Assembly (NCBI RefSeq): GCF_036014195.1
Contig: NZ_CP107918.1
Location: 2,356,001 to 2,420,000, forward strand
Length of the DNA stretch: 64,000 nucleotides
Direction of reading: 5' to 3'
Origin: Streptomyces sp. NBC_00442
GTDB taxonomy: Bacteria; Actinomycetota; Actinomycetes; Streptomycetales; Streptomycetaceae
Below, in pieces: positions 42,606-51,404 of this stretch (positions are counted from its first letter, which is position 1; each line of letters begins with the position of its first letter). The notes below the pieces were generated by a model. That model made no database searches. It had not been told where the DNA came from and saw only the letters and a list, made by a program, of their open reading frames with translations. The position numbers were made by a program, and so were the translations under genes.

Positions 42606-45176
42606 GTGACGGCTAGGCAGAGCGGACCCGGAGAACGACCGGAAGCGCGGCCCGCCGCGTCCGAGGCTGAGGCCCTGGCGTTCTGGCGGGAGGTCCTGAC
42701 CGCCGGCCGCTTCACCCCGCTCCCCGGCTGGTGCGCCGACGTGCCGGCGCGGGACCGGATCGCGGCCCGGCGCACCCTGCTCTCACCCACCGCGTCGGCC
42801 GCCCTGCTCGGGCTCGCCGCGGGTGGCGCCGAGCCCCTCGAGACGCTCCTGATCGCCGCCGCCGCCCGGGTGCTCGCCACCGTGACCGGCGACGCGACGG
42901 TGGTCACCGGATATCTGCCGCCCGGCGCCACGGGCCCCGGCGCGGAAGCGCTGCCCTGCCCGCTGGGCATCGGCGAGGGCAGCTGGCAGCGGCTGTTCGA
43001 CGCGGCCGCCGCCGCACGGGCCGCCGCCGAGCACCACCGGGGCGTCTCCCCGGAGCGCGTGCGCGGCGAACTCGGCCGTACGGAGCCCCTGTTCGACACC
43101 GTCGTGGTGGCCGGGCGCCCGCCCGAGGCGGCCGACCTCGGTCCCGGCACCGTCCTCGCCCTCGGCCTCGTGCCCCAGGGCGGGCGTCTGGAACTGGTCC
43201 TCCACCACCGCGTGGCCGCCCTGGACGGCGGCGCGGCCGGCCGGATCGCCGGCTATCTCCTGTCGGCCCTCGATCAGCTGGCCACCCGCACGGACGCGGC
43301 GCAGCACCTGTGGCACCCGGTCCCCGCGAGCGAGGCCGCGTACCTGCGGGACGCGCTGGCCGGTCCCCGGCGCCCGCTGCCCGACCGGCGCTTCCACGAA
43401 CTCTTCGAGGAACAGGCCCGGTTGACGCCGGACGCGGTGGCCGCCGTGCACGAGGACCGCTCCTGGACCTACGGGGAACTGAACCGGTACGCCAACCGGG
43501 TCGCCCACGCGCTGCGCCGGGGCGGGCTGCGCGACGAGGACGTGGTGGCGGTCGTCACCGAACGGGACCTGGAGTGGCTGGCGGCGGTGCTCGCGGTGTT
43601 CAAGGCGGGCGGCGTCTACCTGCCCGTGGAACCGCAGTTCCCGGCCGACCGGATCACCGCCATGCTGACGCGCAGCGGATGCCGACGGGTGCTGACCGAG
43701 CCCGGCGCGAGCGCCGGCCTCGACGCGGCGCTGAACGAACTGGGCTCGGTGGAAGCCCAGTTCGTGTCGCGGCTGCGTACCGACGAGAGCCACCCCGGCT
43801 CCGACGCGGACCCCGGTCTCGCGATCGGCGCCGGCCGGCTCGCCTACATCTACTTCACCTCCGGCTCGACGGGGCAGCCCAAGGGGGCGATGTGTGAGCA
43901 CGAGGGGTTCCTGAACCATCTCCTCGCCAAGATCGAGGACCTCGGCGTGGTGCGCGGCACCGTGGTGGCGCAGACGGCGCCGCAGTGCTTCGACATCTCG
44001 CTGTGGCAGCTCGTCGCGGCCCTCGCCGTGGGGGGCCGCACCCTCATCGTGGCGCAGCGCGACATCCTGGAGGTCCCCCGCTTCGTGGCGCTCCTGGCCG
44101 AGCGCGAGGTGGAGGTCGCCCAACTCGTGCCGTCCTATGTGGAGGTGGTCCTCGACCATCTACGCCGCGCGCCCCGGCCGCTGCCGCGCCTTCGCTGTGT
44201 CTCGGCGACCGGTGAGGCGCTCAAGAAGGAGCTGACCGAGCGCTGGTTCGCGGCGCTTCCCGACATCACCCTGGTCAACGCCTACGGCCTGACCGAGACG
44301 TCGGACGACACCAACCACGAGGTGCTGCGCCGGCCCCCGGCCGGTGCCTCGGTGCCGCTCGGCCGGCCGGTCCGCAACGTGCGGGTGCACGTCCTCGACG
44401 AGCGGCTGCGGCCGGTGCCGCTCGGCTCGCCCGGAGAGCTGGTGTTCTCCGGGGTCTGCGTCGGGCGCGGCTATGTGAACGACGAGGAACGCACCAAGGC
44501 CGCCTACCTCCCCGACCCGGAGCGCCCCGGCGGACGGCTCTACCGCTCGGGCGACTTCGGGCGGTGGCAGCCCGACGGCCGGCTCGAGTTCCTGGGCCGG
44601 CGCGACGCCCAGATCAAGATCCGCGGATTCCGGATCGAGATCGGCGAGGTGGAGAACCAGCTGCTGCGGATCGACGGCGTGCGCGACGCCGCCGTCGTGG
44701 TCGTGGGCACGGGCGACGCCCGTCGGCTCGCCGCCTTCTACGCGGCGGCCGAGCCCGTCCCGGCCGACGACCTGCGCGCGGCCCTTGCCCGCTCGCTCCC
44801 CGCGTACATGCTTCCCGGCCGCTTCCACCAGCACAAGGAGCTGCCGCTCACCCCGAACGGCAAGATCGACCGCAAGCTGCTCACCCGGCAGGCCGAGGCG
44901 GCGCCCGACCCGGCCGCCGACGCGTCCGGCGGGCCCGAGCCGCTGCGCACGCCCACCGAACACCGGCTCGCCGCACTGTGGGCCTCGACCCTCAAGGTCC
45001 CCGTGGAGAGCATCGGCCGCGGCACCGACTTCTTCGCGGCGGGCGGCAGTTCCATCGCCCTGCTTCGCGTGGTGATCGCTCTGGACCAGGTGGTGACCGC
45101 GCCGGAGCTGGCCAGGACGCCGGTCCTCGGCGAGGCCGCCCTGCTCATCGACGGCAAGTCGCCGCAGGCCGCCTGA
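42606..45176 (+). CDS. Stand-alone NRPS adenylation-thiolation protein with a truncated condensation domain
   Basis: 856-residue protein, GTG start behind GGGAGGGCAGG. Residues 1-260 match only the C-terminal lobe of a condensation domain (FWREVLTAG...LELVLHHRVAALDGGAAGR); the catalytic HHxxxDG lobe is absent. The adenylation domain (about 262-760) is complete: YFTSGSTGQPKG near 417, FDISLW, NAYGLTE, YRSGD, and the A10 lysine in NGKIDRK near 752. My hand-aligned ten-residue code is D-I-W-Q-S-T-A-D-D-K, which I cannot assign to a substrate. A thiolation domain (about 780-850) carries GGSSIA. It probably activates one amino acid for modification by the downstream hydroxylase and then passes it to the NRPS, whose last adenylation domain is dead. 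Confidence 0.9.
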   Translation: MTARQSGPGERPEARPAASEAEALAFWREVLTAGRFTPLPGWCADVPARDRIAARRTLLSPTASAALLGLAAGGAEPLETLLIAAAARVLATVTGDATVVTGYLPPGATGPGAEALPCPLGIGEGSWQRLFDAAAAARAAAEHHRGVSPERVRGELGRTEPLFDTVVVAGRPPEAADLGPGTVLALGLVPQGGRLELVLHHRVAALDGGAAGRIAGYLLSALDQLATRTDAAQHLWHPVPASEAAYLRDALAGPRRPLPDRRFHELFEEQARLTPDAVAAVHEDRSWTYGELNRYANRVAHALRRGGLRDEDVVAVVTERDLEWLAAVLAVFKAGGVYLPVEPQFPADRITAMLTRSGCRRVLTEPGASAGLDAALNELGSVEAQFVSRLRTDESHPGSDADPGLAIGAGRLAYIYFTSGSTGQPKGAMCEHEGFLNHLLAKIEDLGVVRGTVVAQTAPQCFDISLWQLVAALAVGGRTLIVAQRDILEVPRFVALLAEREVEVAQLVPSYVEVVLDHLRRAPRPLPRLRCVSATGEALKKELTERWFAALPDITLVNAYGLTETSDDTNHEVLRRPPAGASVPLGRPVRNVRVHVLDERLRPVPLGSPGELVFSGVCVGRGYVNDEERTKAAYLPDPERPGGRLYRSGDFGRWQPDGRLEFLGRRDAQIKIRGFRIEIGEVENQLLRIDGVRDAAVVVVGTGDARRLAAFYAAAEPVPADDLRAALARSLPAYMLPGRFHQHKELPLTPNGKIDRKLLTRQAEAAPDPAADASGGPEPLRTPTEHRLAALWASTLKVPVESIGRGTDFFAAGGSSIALLRVVIALDQVVTAPELARTPVLGEAALLIDGKSPQAA

Positions 45177-45255
45177 CCGGGCGCTTCGCGGACGGCACAG
45201 GAGCCCGGCCGCGCCGTCCGCGCGGCCGGGCCGATCCACACAGGGAGACAGCGCA

Positions 45256-46269
45256 ATGACAACGGTCAATGATCCGGGGAGCGTGGTGGCCCTTTCGCCG
45301 GGCTGGCACCTGACGCACGAGGAGGGCCGCCCACCGGTGCTCGCCGCGGCGGGCGCCGTGGGCGCGGAGGGCCTGCCCGCGGCGCGGGTGCGGGCGCTGC
45401 TCGCCGAGCACGGCGCGGTCGTGGTCCGCGGCCTCGGTCTCGCGGAGCCGGCCGATCTGGCCGTCGCCGCGCGGGCGTTGGGCGTGAGCGGCACGGTCGA
45501 ACGCGAGGGCTTCACGGGCCGCACGGCCCACGCCGACGGCGTCTACTCCACCTCGGAGTGGGCCGCCGAGGACCAGCTCTGCATGCATCACGAACTGAGT
45601 TACGCCGCCGTCGTGCCCTCCATCGCCCTGTTCGGCTGCCTGGTGGCGCCGGAGCGGGGGGGCGCCACCACGGTGGCCGACGGGGAGCGCGTCCTCGGGC
45701 TGCTGCCGGCCGCGGTGGTCGACCGGTTCGAGCGCGAAGGCTGGGAACTGATCCGCAACTACTACGAGTTCGGCCTCGGCTGGGCCGAGACGTTCGGCAC
45801 CGGGGACCGGGCCGTGGTCGAGGAGTACGGCGCCGCCAACGCGCTGGACTGCACCTGGACCGAGGAGGGCGGCCTGCGCACCCGCCAGCGCCGTCCGGCC
45901 GTGCTGCGCCATCCCGTGACGGGCCGGCGCGGCTGGTTCAACCAGGCTGCCTTCCTGCACGAATCGGCGCTCGACCCCGTCGTCCGGGAGTATCTGGAGT
46001 CGCTCTACGGACCCGAGGGCCTGCCCTTCCGCACGACGTACGGGAACGGCGCGCCCATCCCCACCGAGGTCGTAGACACCATCAACGGGGCCTACCAGAG
46101 CGCCTGTTGGAGCGAGCCGTGGCAGGACGGCGACCTCCTCGTCCTGGACAACCTGCGCATGGCGCACGGCCGCGACGCCTACGAGGGCGAGCGCCGGATC
46201 GTGGCCCTGTTCGGCGAGCCGGTCCGCGTCGCCGGCCACGCGACACCGCCGGCCGGCGCCACCCGCTGA
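45256..46269 (+). CDS. SyrP-like Fe(II)/2-oxoglutarate-dependent hydroxylase (TauD family)
   Basis: 337-residue non-haem iron oxygenase. The facial triad appears as HxE in QLCMHHELSYAAV (near residue 115) and a distal His in LRMAHGRDAYEGERR (near 305), whose Arg binds 2-oxoglutarate. An HxE rather than HxD ligand set is typical of SyrP/AsnO/clavaminate-synthase-like amino-acid hydroxylases. GGGAGA precedes the ATG. It lies 79 bases after the A-T protein, so it probably beta-hydroxylates the amino acid tethered to that thiolation domain. The substrate is inferred only. Confidence 0.88.
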   Translation: MTTVNDPGSVVALSPGWHLTHEEGRPPVLAAAGAVGAEGLPAARVRALLAEHGAVVVRGLGLAEPADLAVAARALGVSGTVEREGFTGRTAHADGVYSTSEWAAEDQLCMHHELSYAAVVPSIALFGCLVAPERGGATTVADGERVLGLLPAAVVDRFEREGWELIRNYYEFGLGWAETFGTGDRAVVEEYGAANALDCTWTEEGGLRTRQRRPAVLRHPVTGRRGWFNQAAFLHESALDPVVREYLESLYGPEGLPFRTTYGNGAPIPTEVVDTINGAYQSACWSEPWQDGDLLVLDNLRMAHGRDAYEGERRIVALFGEPVRVAGHATPPAGATR

Positions 46270-46350
46270 CGCCGCGCCCACCAGATCCGCCGGACGGACC
46301 CGAGCCCGCCCGCCCCTTCGACCCCGCCCGCGGGGGCGCCGGGACGGGCG

Positions 46351-46410
46351 GGCTCGTCCGTGCGGGGCCGGGCTCGTCCGTGCGGGGCCGGGCTCGTCGG
46401 TGCCCGGGGG
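46351..46410 (+). repeat. 20-bp tandem repeat
   Basis: Two exact copies of ggctcgtccgtgcggggccg (46351, 46371) and a diverged third copy (46391), between the hydroxylase and LysR genes. Function unknown; may be slippage-derived. Confidence 0.85.
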
Positions 46411-46761
46411 AACCGACCACGGAGCGCCCCGCCGCGGACAATGTCCGGTTTACCCGCAATAAGGTTGCACAGCATTCCGAATTTGCTTGCAGCGGGTGCA
46501 GCGCGATGGCTAAATGTTAACGTGAGTGGACAGCCTGCGATCACTCGGAGGAACGGGCCGGACGACGGAATGGAGCCTTGCCGTCGAGGGGCTCCGGCAT
46601 GCCGTCAAAGCGTGCAGTCGACACCGATTGCGGGGTGGGGGTACGGGGCGGGGGCCTTGCTCATTCCGGCTGCTCCCGGCCCAGGTCGGAGACGGAATGA
46701 CAAGGCCGGACCGGTGATTCGGGGGAAGGAAGGGGCGGCCTGACAGCGGGCATCATTACAA

Positions 46762-46780
46762 TTCAGCCGCGCCAATTGAA
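46762..46780. promoter_or_regulatory. LysR-type regulator binding box
   Basis: TTCA-N11-TGAA dyad, the classical T-N11-A LysR box, 18 bases before the ATG of the LysR-family gene. This location suits autoregulation. Extending outward gives ATTCA/TGAAT. Confidence 0.6.
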
Positions 46781-46798
46781 TCACGAGATTGCAGGGAT

Positions 46799-47776
46799 AT
46801 GGATCTGGAACTGAGACATGCACGGGCTGTTTCCATCATCGCAGAGGCCGGGAGCATATCCAAGGCGGCAGTCCGGCTGAATCTTCCACAGCCCAGCCTG
46901 ACCGCCCAATTGCGCAGGATAGAGAAAATGCTCGGCGGGGACCTTTTCGTACGGTCGAGTTCCGGCATCGTGCCGACCCCGCGGGGAAAGCGCTTGATTC
47001 CGATGCTGGCCGACCTCGTCCAGCAGGCCGACGACGTGATCGGCGAGGCCGCCGCGAGCACCACCATCACGCTGCGTTTCGGCAACACCGAGTGGACACC
47101 GCCGACGCTGCTCGGCGCGATCCAGGCGGCGGTGCCCACCGTGGACGTGGAGACCGAGACGCTCTCGCCGGCCGCCGCCGTCGACGCGGTCCACCGCGGG
47201 GCGCTCACCGTCGCGATGGTGCCCTGCTCGGCCACCGACATGCCGGAGTCCCTGCTGCAGAAGGGACTTGAGACCAAGGTCATCGTCCGCGAGCCGATCT
47301 GGCTCGCGGTGCCGCGGGGCCATCCGCTGGCCGGCCGCCCCTTCGTGGACGGCAGCCATCTCTCCACGCTCCGCTGGGTCCACTACTCGCGGGACCACTG
47401 GTTCCACGAGATCGAGAAGAAGCTCCTCGCCAAGCTGCACCACACCGACCTCGGGGCGGCGCACTACGCCGACGGCCACCACGAGGCGATGAGCTGGGTC
47501 AGGGACGCCGACGCCGCCGCGCTGACCACCGCGACGGGCGCCACCAACGATGTGGGCCTCGTGCCGATCCGCGAGACGCAGTCCATCGCCCAGCTGCTCG
47601 TGTGGCGCCGTGACACGGTCGCGCGGGACACCCTGTGCCGGCTCGTCGACACCGTACGGCAGTACTACTGCGCCTACGCGCGCTCCATTCCCCGCTATCT
47701 CGCCTGGATCATGGAACACCCGGCGGACTTCCCGGAGTTGGAGCGCTTCCTGCCGGTGCGGGCGCAGGCGGGATGA
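46799..47776 (+). CDS. LysR-family transcriptional regulator
   Basis: 325-residue regulator. The N-terminal winged HTH (1-60) reads LRHARAVSIIAEAGSISKAAVRLNLPQPSLTAQLRRIEKMLGGDLFVR. The periplasmic-binding-like effector domain spans about 90-300. GCAGGGA precedes the ATG. It lies directly upstream of the type II PKS genes with only 45 bases to the ACP, in which a SARP operator is embedded, so it may act together with the SARP. The effector is unknown. Confidence 0.92.
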   Translation: MDLELRHARAVSIIAEAGSISKAAVRLNLPQPSLTAQLRRIEKMLGGDLFVRSSSGIVPTPRGKRLIPMLADLVQQADDVIGEAAASTTITLRFGNTEWTPPTLLGAIQAAVPTVDVETETLSPAAAVDAVHRGALTVAMVPCSATDMPESLLQKGLETKVIVREPIWLAVPRGHPLAGRPFVDGSHLSTLRWVHYSRDHWFHEIEKKLLAKLHHTDLGAAHYADGHHEAMSWVRDADAAALTTATGATNDVGLVPIRETQSIAQLLVWRRDTVARDTLCRLVDTVRQYYCAYARSIPRYLAWIMEHPADFPELERFLPVRAQAG

Positions 47777-47781
47777 AGGTC

Positions 47782-47799
47782 TGTCAGTTCGCTGTCAGG
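47782..47799 (+). promoter_or_regulatory. Candidate SARP operator upstream of the ACP gene
   Basis: TGTCAGT at 47782 and TGTCAGG at 47793, exactly 11 bp apart. A -10-like CAGCAT (47809-47814) follows 9 bases after the second heptamer. Transcription would then begin at or next to the ACP start codon (47822), and no ribosome site is seen there. Confidence 0.75.
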
Positions 47800-47821
47800 G
47801 CCCTTCGGCAGCATCGCCCGC

Positions 47822-48100
47822 ATGACGACGACACAGCACGTGGACGCCGAGGGCCGTGCCACGATCAAGGGCATCATCTGCGACATCCTTGAGATCGACG
47901 AGGCCGAGATGACCGACACGAGCCGCTTCAAGGAGGACCACGAAGCGGACTCGATGGGCGCCATCGAGATCCTCTCCCAGCTCGAGCGCGCCTTCGGGAT
48001 CGACATCGACCAGGCCGAACTGGCCCGGATGGTCAATCTCGAAGGCGTGGTCACGGTGGTCGACGAGGCCGTTGCGGCCAAGGCGGCCGCGTCCCTCTAG
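47822..48100 (+). CDS. Acyl carrier protein of the type II PKS
   Basis: 92-residue ACP with the phosphopantetheine serine in EADSMGAIE (near residue 44) and the acidic four-helix ACP profile (IKGIICDILEIDEAEMTDTSRF, ERAFGIDID). It carries the growing polyene/acyl chain for the KS-CLF pair encoded next. There is no Shine-Dalgarno sequence before the ATG; the mRNA is probably leaderless or starts very near the ATG. It is the first gene of the PKS operon. Confidence 0.92.
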   Translation: MTTTQHVDAEGRATIKGIICDILEIDEAEMTDTSRFKEDHEADSMGAIEILSQLERAFGIDIDQAELARMVNLEGVVTVVDEAVAAKAAASL

Positions 48101-48129
48101 GCGCCGGGACCGAGTGAGGGGAGCGCAGG

Positions 48130-49362
48130 TTGTACGACAACGACGAGCGGCCGCGCCGAGTGGTGATCACCGGGCTCGGCACGGTCACCAGCATCGGCCT
48201 GGGCGTCGAGGCCTTCCGCGCGGGGCTGCGGGCGGGGCGCAGCGGCGCCAAGCCGATCACGGCCTTCGACACGGCGGGCTTCGCACACGCCAACGGATGC
48301 GAGGTCGACGACTTCGATCCCGCCGAGTGGATCCACCAGGTGGACCCCGAGGAGCTGGGGCGGGCCACCCAGTTCTCGGTCGCCGCCGCCAACATGGCGG
48401 TGGCGGACTCGGGCCTCACTCTCGAAGAACTCAGGCGGCGCAGGGCCCTGGTCTCGGTGGGCACCACCGACGCCGAGTCCCGCGACCTCGACACCCTGAT
48501 GGGCGTCCAACTGGAGCACGGGCCGGACCGGTTGGCTCCCACGGTGGCCCGCAGGGCGCAGGCCGGACGGCTGTCCACCGGCATCATCCGCGAGCTGGGT
48601 CTGGTCGACGTCGAGGCGCTCACCATCCCCACCGCGTGCGCGGCCGGCAACTACGCGATCGGCAGCGGCTTCGACGCCATCCGTGACGGCGAGGTCGACG
48701 TGGCGCTGTGCGGCGGCGCGGACGCGGTCTGCCGCAAGACGTTCGCCGGTTTCTACCGGCTCGGCACCATCGCCCCCGAGGTGTGCCAGCCCTTCGACAA
48801 GGACCGCAAGGGCATCCTCACCGGCGAGGGCGCCGGCATCCTGCTGATGGAGAGCCTGGACTCCGCGCTGGCCCGAGGCGCCCGCATCCACGCCGAGGTC
48901 CTCGGGTACGGGCTCAACTGCGACGCGCACCACCCGGTCGCGCCCGACCGGGACAGCCTGGCCCGGTGCATGGAGATCGCCCACCGCAACGCCGGGGTCA
49001 AGCCCGAGGACATCGACTTCATCTCCGCGCACGGCACGGGCACCCGGGCCAACGACGTCACCGAGGCCGGCGCGATCCGGCAGGTCTTCGCCACTCCCCC
49101 GCCCACGATCTCGATCAAGTCGATGATCGGTCACTCCATGGGAGCCGCGAGCGCGCTGGCGTCCGCCGCCTGCGCGCTGGCCCTCACCGAGGGCTTCATC
49201 CCGCCGACGATCAACCACCGCGAGACCGACCCGGAGTGCGGCCTCGACTGTGTGCCCAACGAGGCGCGGCCCGCCGAACTGAACGTGGTCCAGAACAACG
49301 CGCTCGCGTTCGCGGGCAACAACGCCGTGCTCATCCTGGGCCGGTACCGGGAGGCCGAGTGA
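48130..49362 (+). CDS. Type II PKS ketosynthase (KS alpha)
   Basis: 410-residue beta-ketoacyl synthase, TTG start behind GAGGGGAGCGCAGG. The Cys-His-His triad is intact: TIPTACAAGNYA (near residue 173), SAHGTGT (near 300) and KSMIGHSMGA (near 335). The sequence is closer to FabF-like KSs of highly reducing polyene/cinnamoyl type II systems (ishigamide, skyllamycin type, from memory) than to aromatic minimal PKS KSs. The associated single ketoreductase and SPYSW isomerase support this. The stop overlaps the CLF start by one base. Confidence 0.93.
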   Translation: MYDNDERPRRVVITGLGTVTSIGLGVEAFRAGLRAGRSGAKPITAFDTAGFAHANGCEVDDFDPAEWIHQVDPEELGRATQFSVAAANMAVADSGLTLEELRRRRALVSVGTTDAESRDLDTLMGVQLEHGPDRLAPTVARRAQAGRLSTGIIRELGLVDVEALTIPTACAAGNYAIGSGFDAIRDGEVDVALCGGADAVCRKTFAGFYRLGTIAPEVCQPFDKDRKGILTGEGAGILLMESLDSALARGARIHAEVLGYGLNCDAHHPVAPDRDSLARCMEIAHRNAGVKPEDIDFISAHGTGTRANDVTEAGAIRQVFATPPPTISIKSMIGHSMGAASALASAACALALTEGFIPPTINHRETDPECGLDCVPNEARPAELNVVQNNALAFAGNNAVLILGRYREAE

Positions 49363-50459
49363 TGTCCGAACTGGTCCTCTCCGCCTGGTCGGTGGTCTCC
49401 CCCTACGGCGTGGGAAGCGAGCCCTTCGGCGCCGGGATCGGCGCGGGGGCGAGCGCGGTCACCGAGCTCGACCGGGCCGCCTGGCCCGGCCCCTTCGACC
49501 GGTGCGGCCTGGTGCCCGACTTCACGGCCGCCGAGTACGTCGGCAAGAAGGGCACCCGCACCATGGACCGCGTGACGGCGATCGCCGTCACCGCGGTGGG
49601 CCGTCTCCTCGCGTCCTGCGGGGACGGCCTCACCGCACGGCCCGAAGAGATCGGTCTCGTCCTCGGCACCGGCTCGGGCAGCGTCCAGAGCATCATGGAC
49701 TTCACCCGCGACTCCCTCGTGGGCGAGCGTCCCTACCACGTCGATCCGGCCCGCTTCCCCAACACCGTGATGAACCGCGCGGCCGGCCAGAGCGCGATCT
49801 GGCACGGCATCAAGGGACCCAACACCACGGTCGCGGGCGGCTGGCTGACCGGCCTGCTCGCCCTGAGCTACGCGGTGCGGCTGCACCGCGGCGGCCACTG
49901 CGAGCGGGTGCTGTGCGGCGCGGCCGAGGAGTACTCCACCCAGCGCGCCTGGCTCGAATGGCACGGGCGGGCCCCCGAGGAGCGGGAGACACCGCTCGGT
50001 GAGGGCGCGGCGGTCTTCCTGATGGAGACCGCGTCCGCCGCGCGCGACGCGGGCCGTACGCCGCTGGCCAGGGTCCTCGCGACGCGGTTCAGGGCGTACG
50101 CCGAGCGGGCCGACGCGCAGAAGGCGCTGGCCGAGTGCGTGGGCAGCGCGCTGGAGAAGGCGGGGGTCGCCCCCGAATCCGTGCGGCTGGTCGCGCCGCT
50201 CGGCGCGGGCGCCGAGCTCGCCGCCCTGGAGGACGCCGGGATCACGGACGCGCTCGGCGCCGCCGCACGGCCGGCGTGGCTGCGCTGCCGGCCGCTGCTG
50301 GGCGACACCTCCGCGGCCTCCAACAGCCTGCAGCTGGCCGCGGTGCTCGCCGCGGCCGGCGAGTCGGGGCTCGCCCCCGGCGAGGCGGCCCTGATCACCG
50401 GTGTCGACCGGGACGGCACGGTCGGCTGCGCGGTGCTCGGCGGCGCCGACCGCGCCTGA
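49362..50459 (+). CDS. Chain-length factor (KS beta)
   Basis: 365-residue ketosynthase homologue that pairs with the KS and sets chain length. The active-site Cys is replaced: the equivalent region reads [13 protein letters not shown], with Gly by my alignment, where aromatic CLFs have Gln. [15 protein letters not shown] and [14 protein letters not shown] are also KS-fold segments. It is short compared with aromatic CLFs (about 400 residues). The start ATG overlaps the KS stop, the usual translational coupling of KS-CLF heterodimers. Confidence 0.9.
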   Translation: MSELVLSAWSVVSPYGVGSEPFGAGIGAGASAVTELDRAAWPGPFDRCGLVPDFTAAEYVGKKGTRTMDRVTAIAVTAVGRLLASCGDGLTARPEEIGLVLGTGSGSVQSIMDFTRDSLVGERPYHVDPARFPNTVMNRAAGQSAIWHGIKGPNTTVAGGWLTGLLALSYAVRLHRGGHCERVLCGAAEEYSTQRAWLEWHGRAPEERETPLGEGAAVFLMETASAARDAGRTPLARVLATRFRAYAERADAQKALAECVGSALEKAGVAPESVRLVAPLGAGAELAALEDAGITDALGAAARPAWLRCRPLLGDTSAASNSLQLAAVLAAAGESGLAPGEAALITGVDRDGTVGCAVLGGADRA

Positions 50460-50483
50460 GGAACACCGCAAGAACCCGGAGCG

Positions 50484-50514
50484 AAGGTGCGGCACGAGTC
50501 TCGTGCCGCACCTT
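50484..50514 (+). terminator. Hairpin between CLF and ketoreductase genes
   Basis: A perfect 14-bp stem (aaggtgcggcacga / tcgtgccgcacctt, loop gtc) lies 24 bases after the CLF stop. No T-run follows. It is followed by TTGACA (50531-50536), a possible -35 for a separate ketoreductase promoter. It could terminate or attenuate the ACP-KS-CLF transcript. Confidence 0.75.
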
Positions 50515-50575
50515 GGCGAGCCCAATTCCCTTGACACATAAGGCCGTTGGGCCACACCCATGGAGAGGAACACGC

Positions 50576-51322
50576 ATGACCGCAAGCGAACGACGCGTCG
50601 CGCTGGTGACCGGGGGCTCCCGGGGGATCGGCCGGCACGTGGTGACCCGGCTCGCCGCGGACGGCTACGACGTGGCCTTCTGCTACCAGTCCAACAAGGA
50701 GGCCGCCGACGCGGTGGCCGCCGACGCGACCGCCGCGGGCGCCCGGGTGTACGCGGCCCAGGTCGACGTGGCCGGGCACGGCGCCGTACGCGACTTCGTC
50801 CGCGACAGCGAGAAGGCTATCGGGCCGCTGCACACCGTGGTCTCCTGCGCGGGCATCGTGCGCGACAACCCGCTGGTGATGCTGGCGGAGGCGGACTGGG
50901 ACGCCGTGCTCCGGGTCAACCTGGACGGCACGTACAACGTCTGCAAGGCGGCCGTCTTCTCCATGATGAAGCGCCGCGCGGGCGCGGTGGTCACGCTGTC
51001 CTCGGTGGCGGGCGTGTACGGCAACGCCACACAGACCAACTACTCGGCGACCAAGGCCGGGATCATCGGCTTCACCAAGGCGCTGGCCAAGGAGTCCGGG
51101 CGCTACGGGATCCGGGCCAACGCGGTGGCGCCGGGGTTCATCGAGACGGACATGCTCTCGGCGCTCACCGAGGAGCACACCCGCACGATGACCGGGCGGA
51201 TCCCGCTCGGCCGTTTCGGCCGCCCCGACGAGGTCGCCGACCTGGTGTCCTTCCTGGCCTCCGACCGCGCCTCGTACATCACGGGGCAGGTCTTCGGGGT
51301 CGACGGCGGCCTCGTCGTCTGA
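50576..51322 (+). CDS. Ketoreductase of the type II PKS (FabG-like SDR)
   Basis: 248-residue short-chain dehydrogenase. The NADPH motif is [12 protein letters not shown] near residue 12. The catalytic set Ser-Tyr-Lys lies in [22 protein letters not shown] (about 140-160), with NGTYN-type Asn at [17 protein letters not shown] precedes the ATG. It reduces beta-ketoacyl-ACP intermediates; a dehydratase, required for a polyene, is not in the window and may lie to the right. FabG-like rather than aromatic C9-ketoreductase type. Confidence 0.93.
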   Translation: MTASERRVALVTGGSRGIGRHVVTRLAADGYDVAFCYQSNKEAADAVAADATAAGARVYAAQVDVAGHGAVRDFVRDSEKAIGPLHTVVSCAGIVRDNPLVMLAEADWDAVLRVNLDGTYNVCKAAVFSMMKRRAGAVVTLSSVAGVYGNATQTNYSATKAGIIGFTKALAKESGRYGIRANAVAPGFIETDMLSALTEEHTRTMTGRIPLGRFGRPDEVADLVSFLASDRASYITGQVFGVDGGLVV

Positions 51323-51404
51323 CCCGGGCGCCCCGGCCCCGTCCCTTTCCCGTGCCCGCGTCCCACCGAACACCGGGCCCCCGAGATGCAGGAGTGGAAC
51401 TCCC

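Larger units (their letters stand above)
46270..46798. other. 529-base intergenic region upstream of the LysR gene
   Basis: No convincing gene; short frames have no ribosome site and no homology I recognise. It contains a 20-bp tandem repeat (46351-46410), a less GC-rich stretch near 46440-46525 (gaatttgcttgcag, taaatgttaacg) likely to be promoter DNA, and a LysR-type box at 46762-46780. Confidence 0.5.

Noticed and set aside
46360..46743. Short open frames (up to about 127 codons) between the hydroxylase and LysR genes.
   Set aside because: They cross the tandem repeat and the AT-richer promoter-like stretch, have no ribosome sites and no recognisable product.
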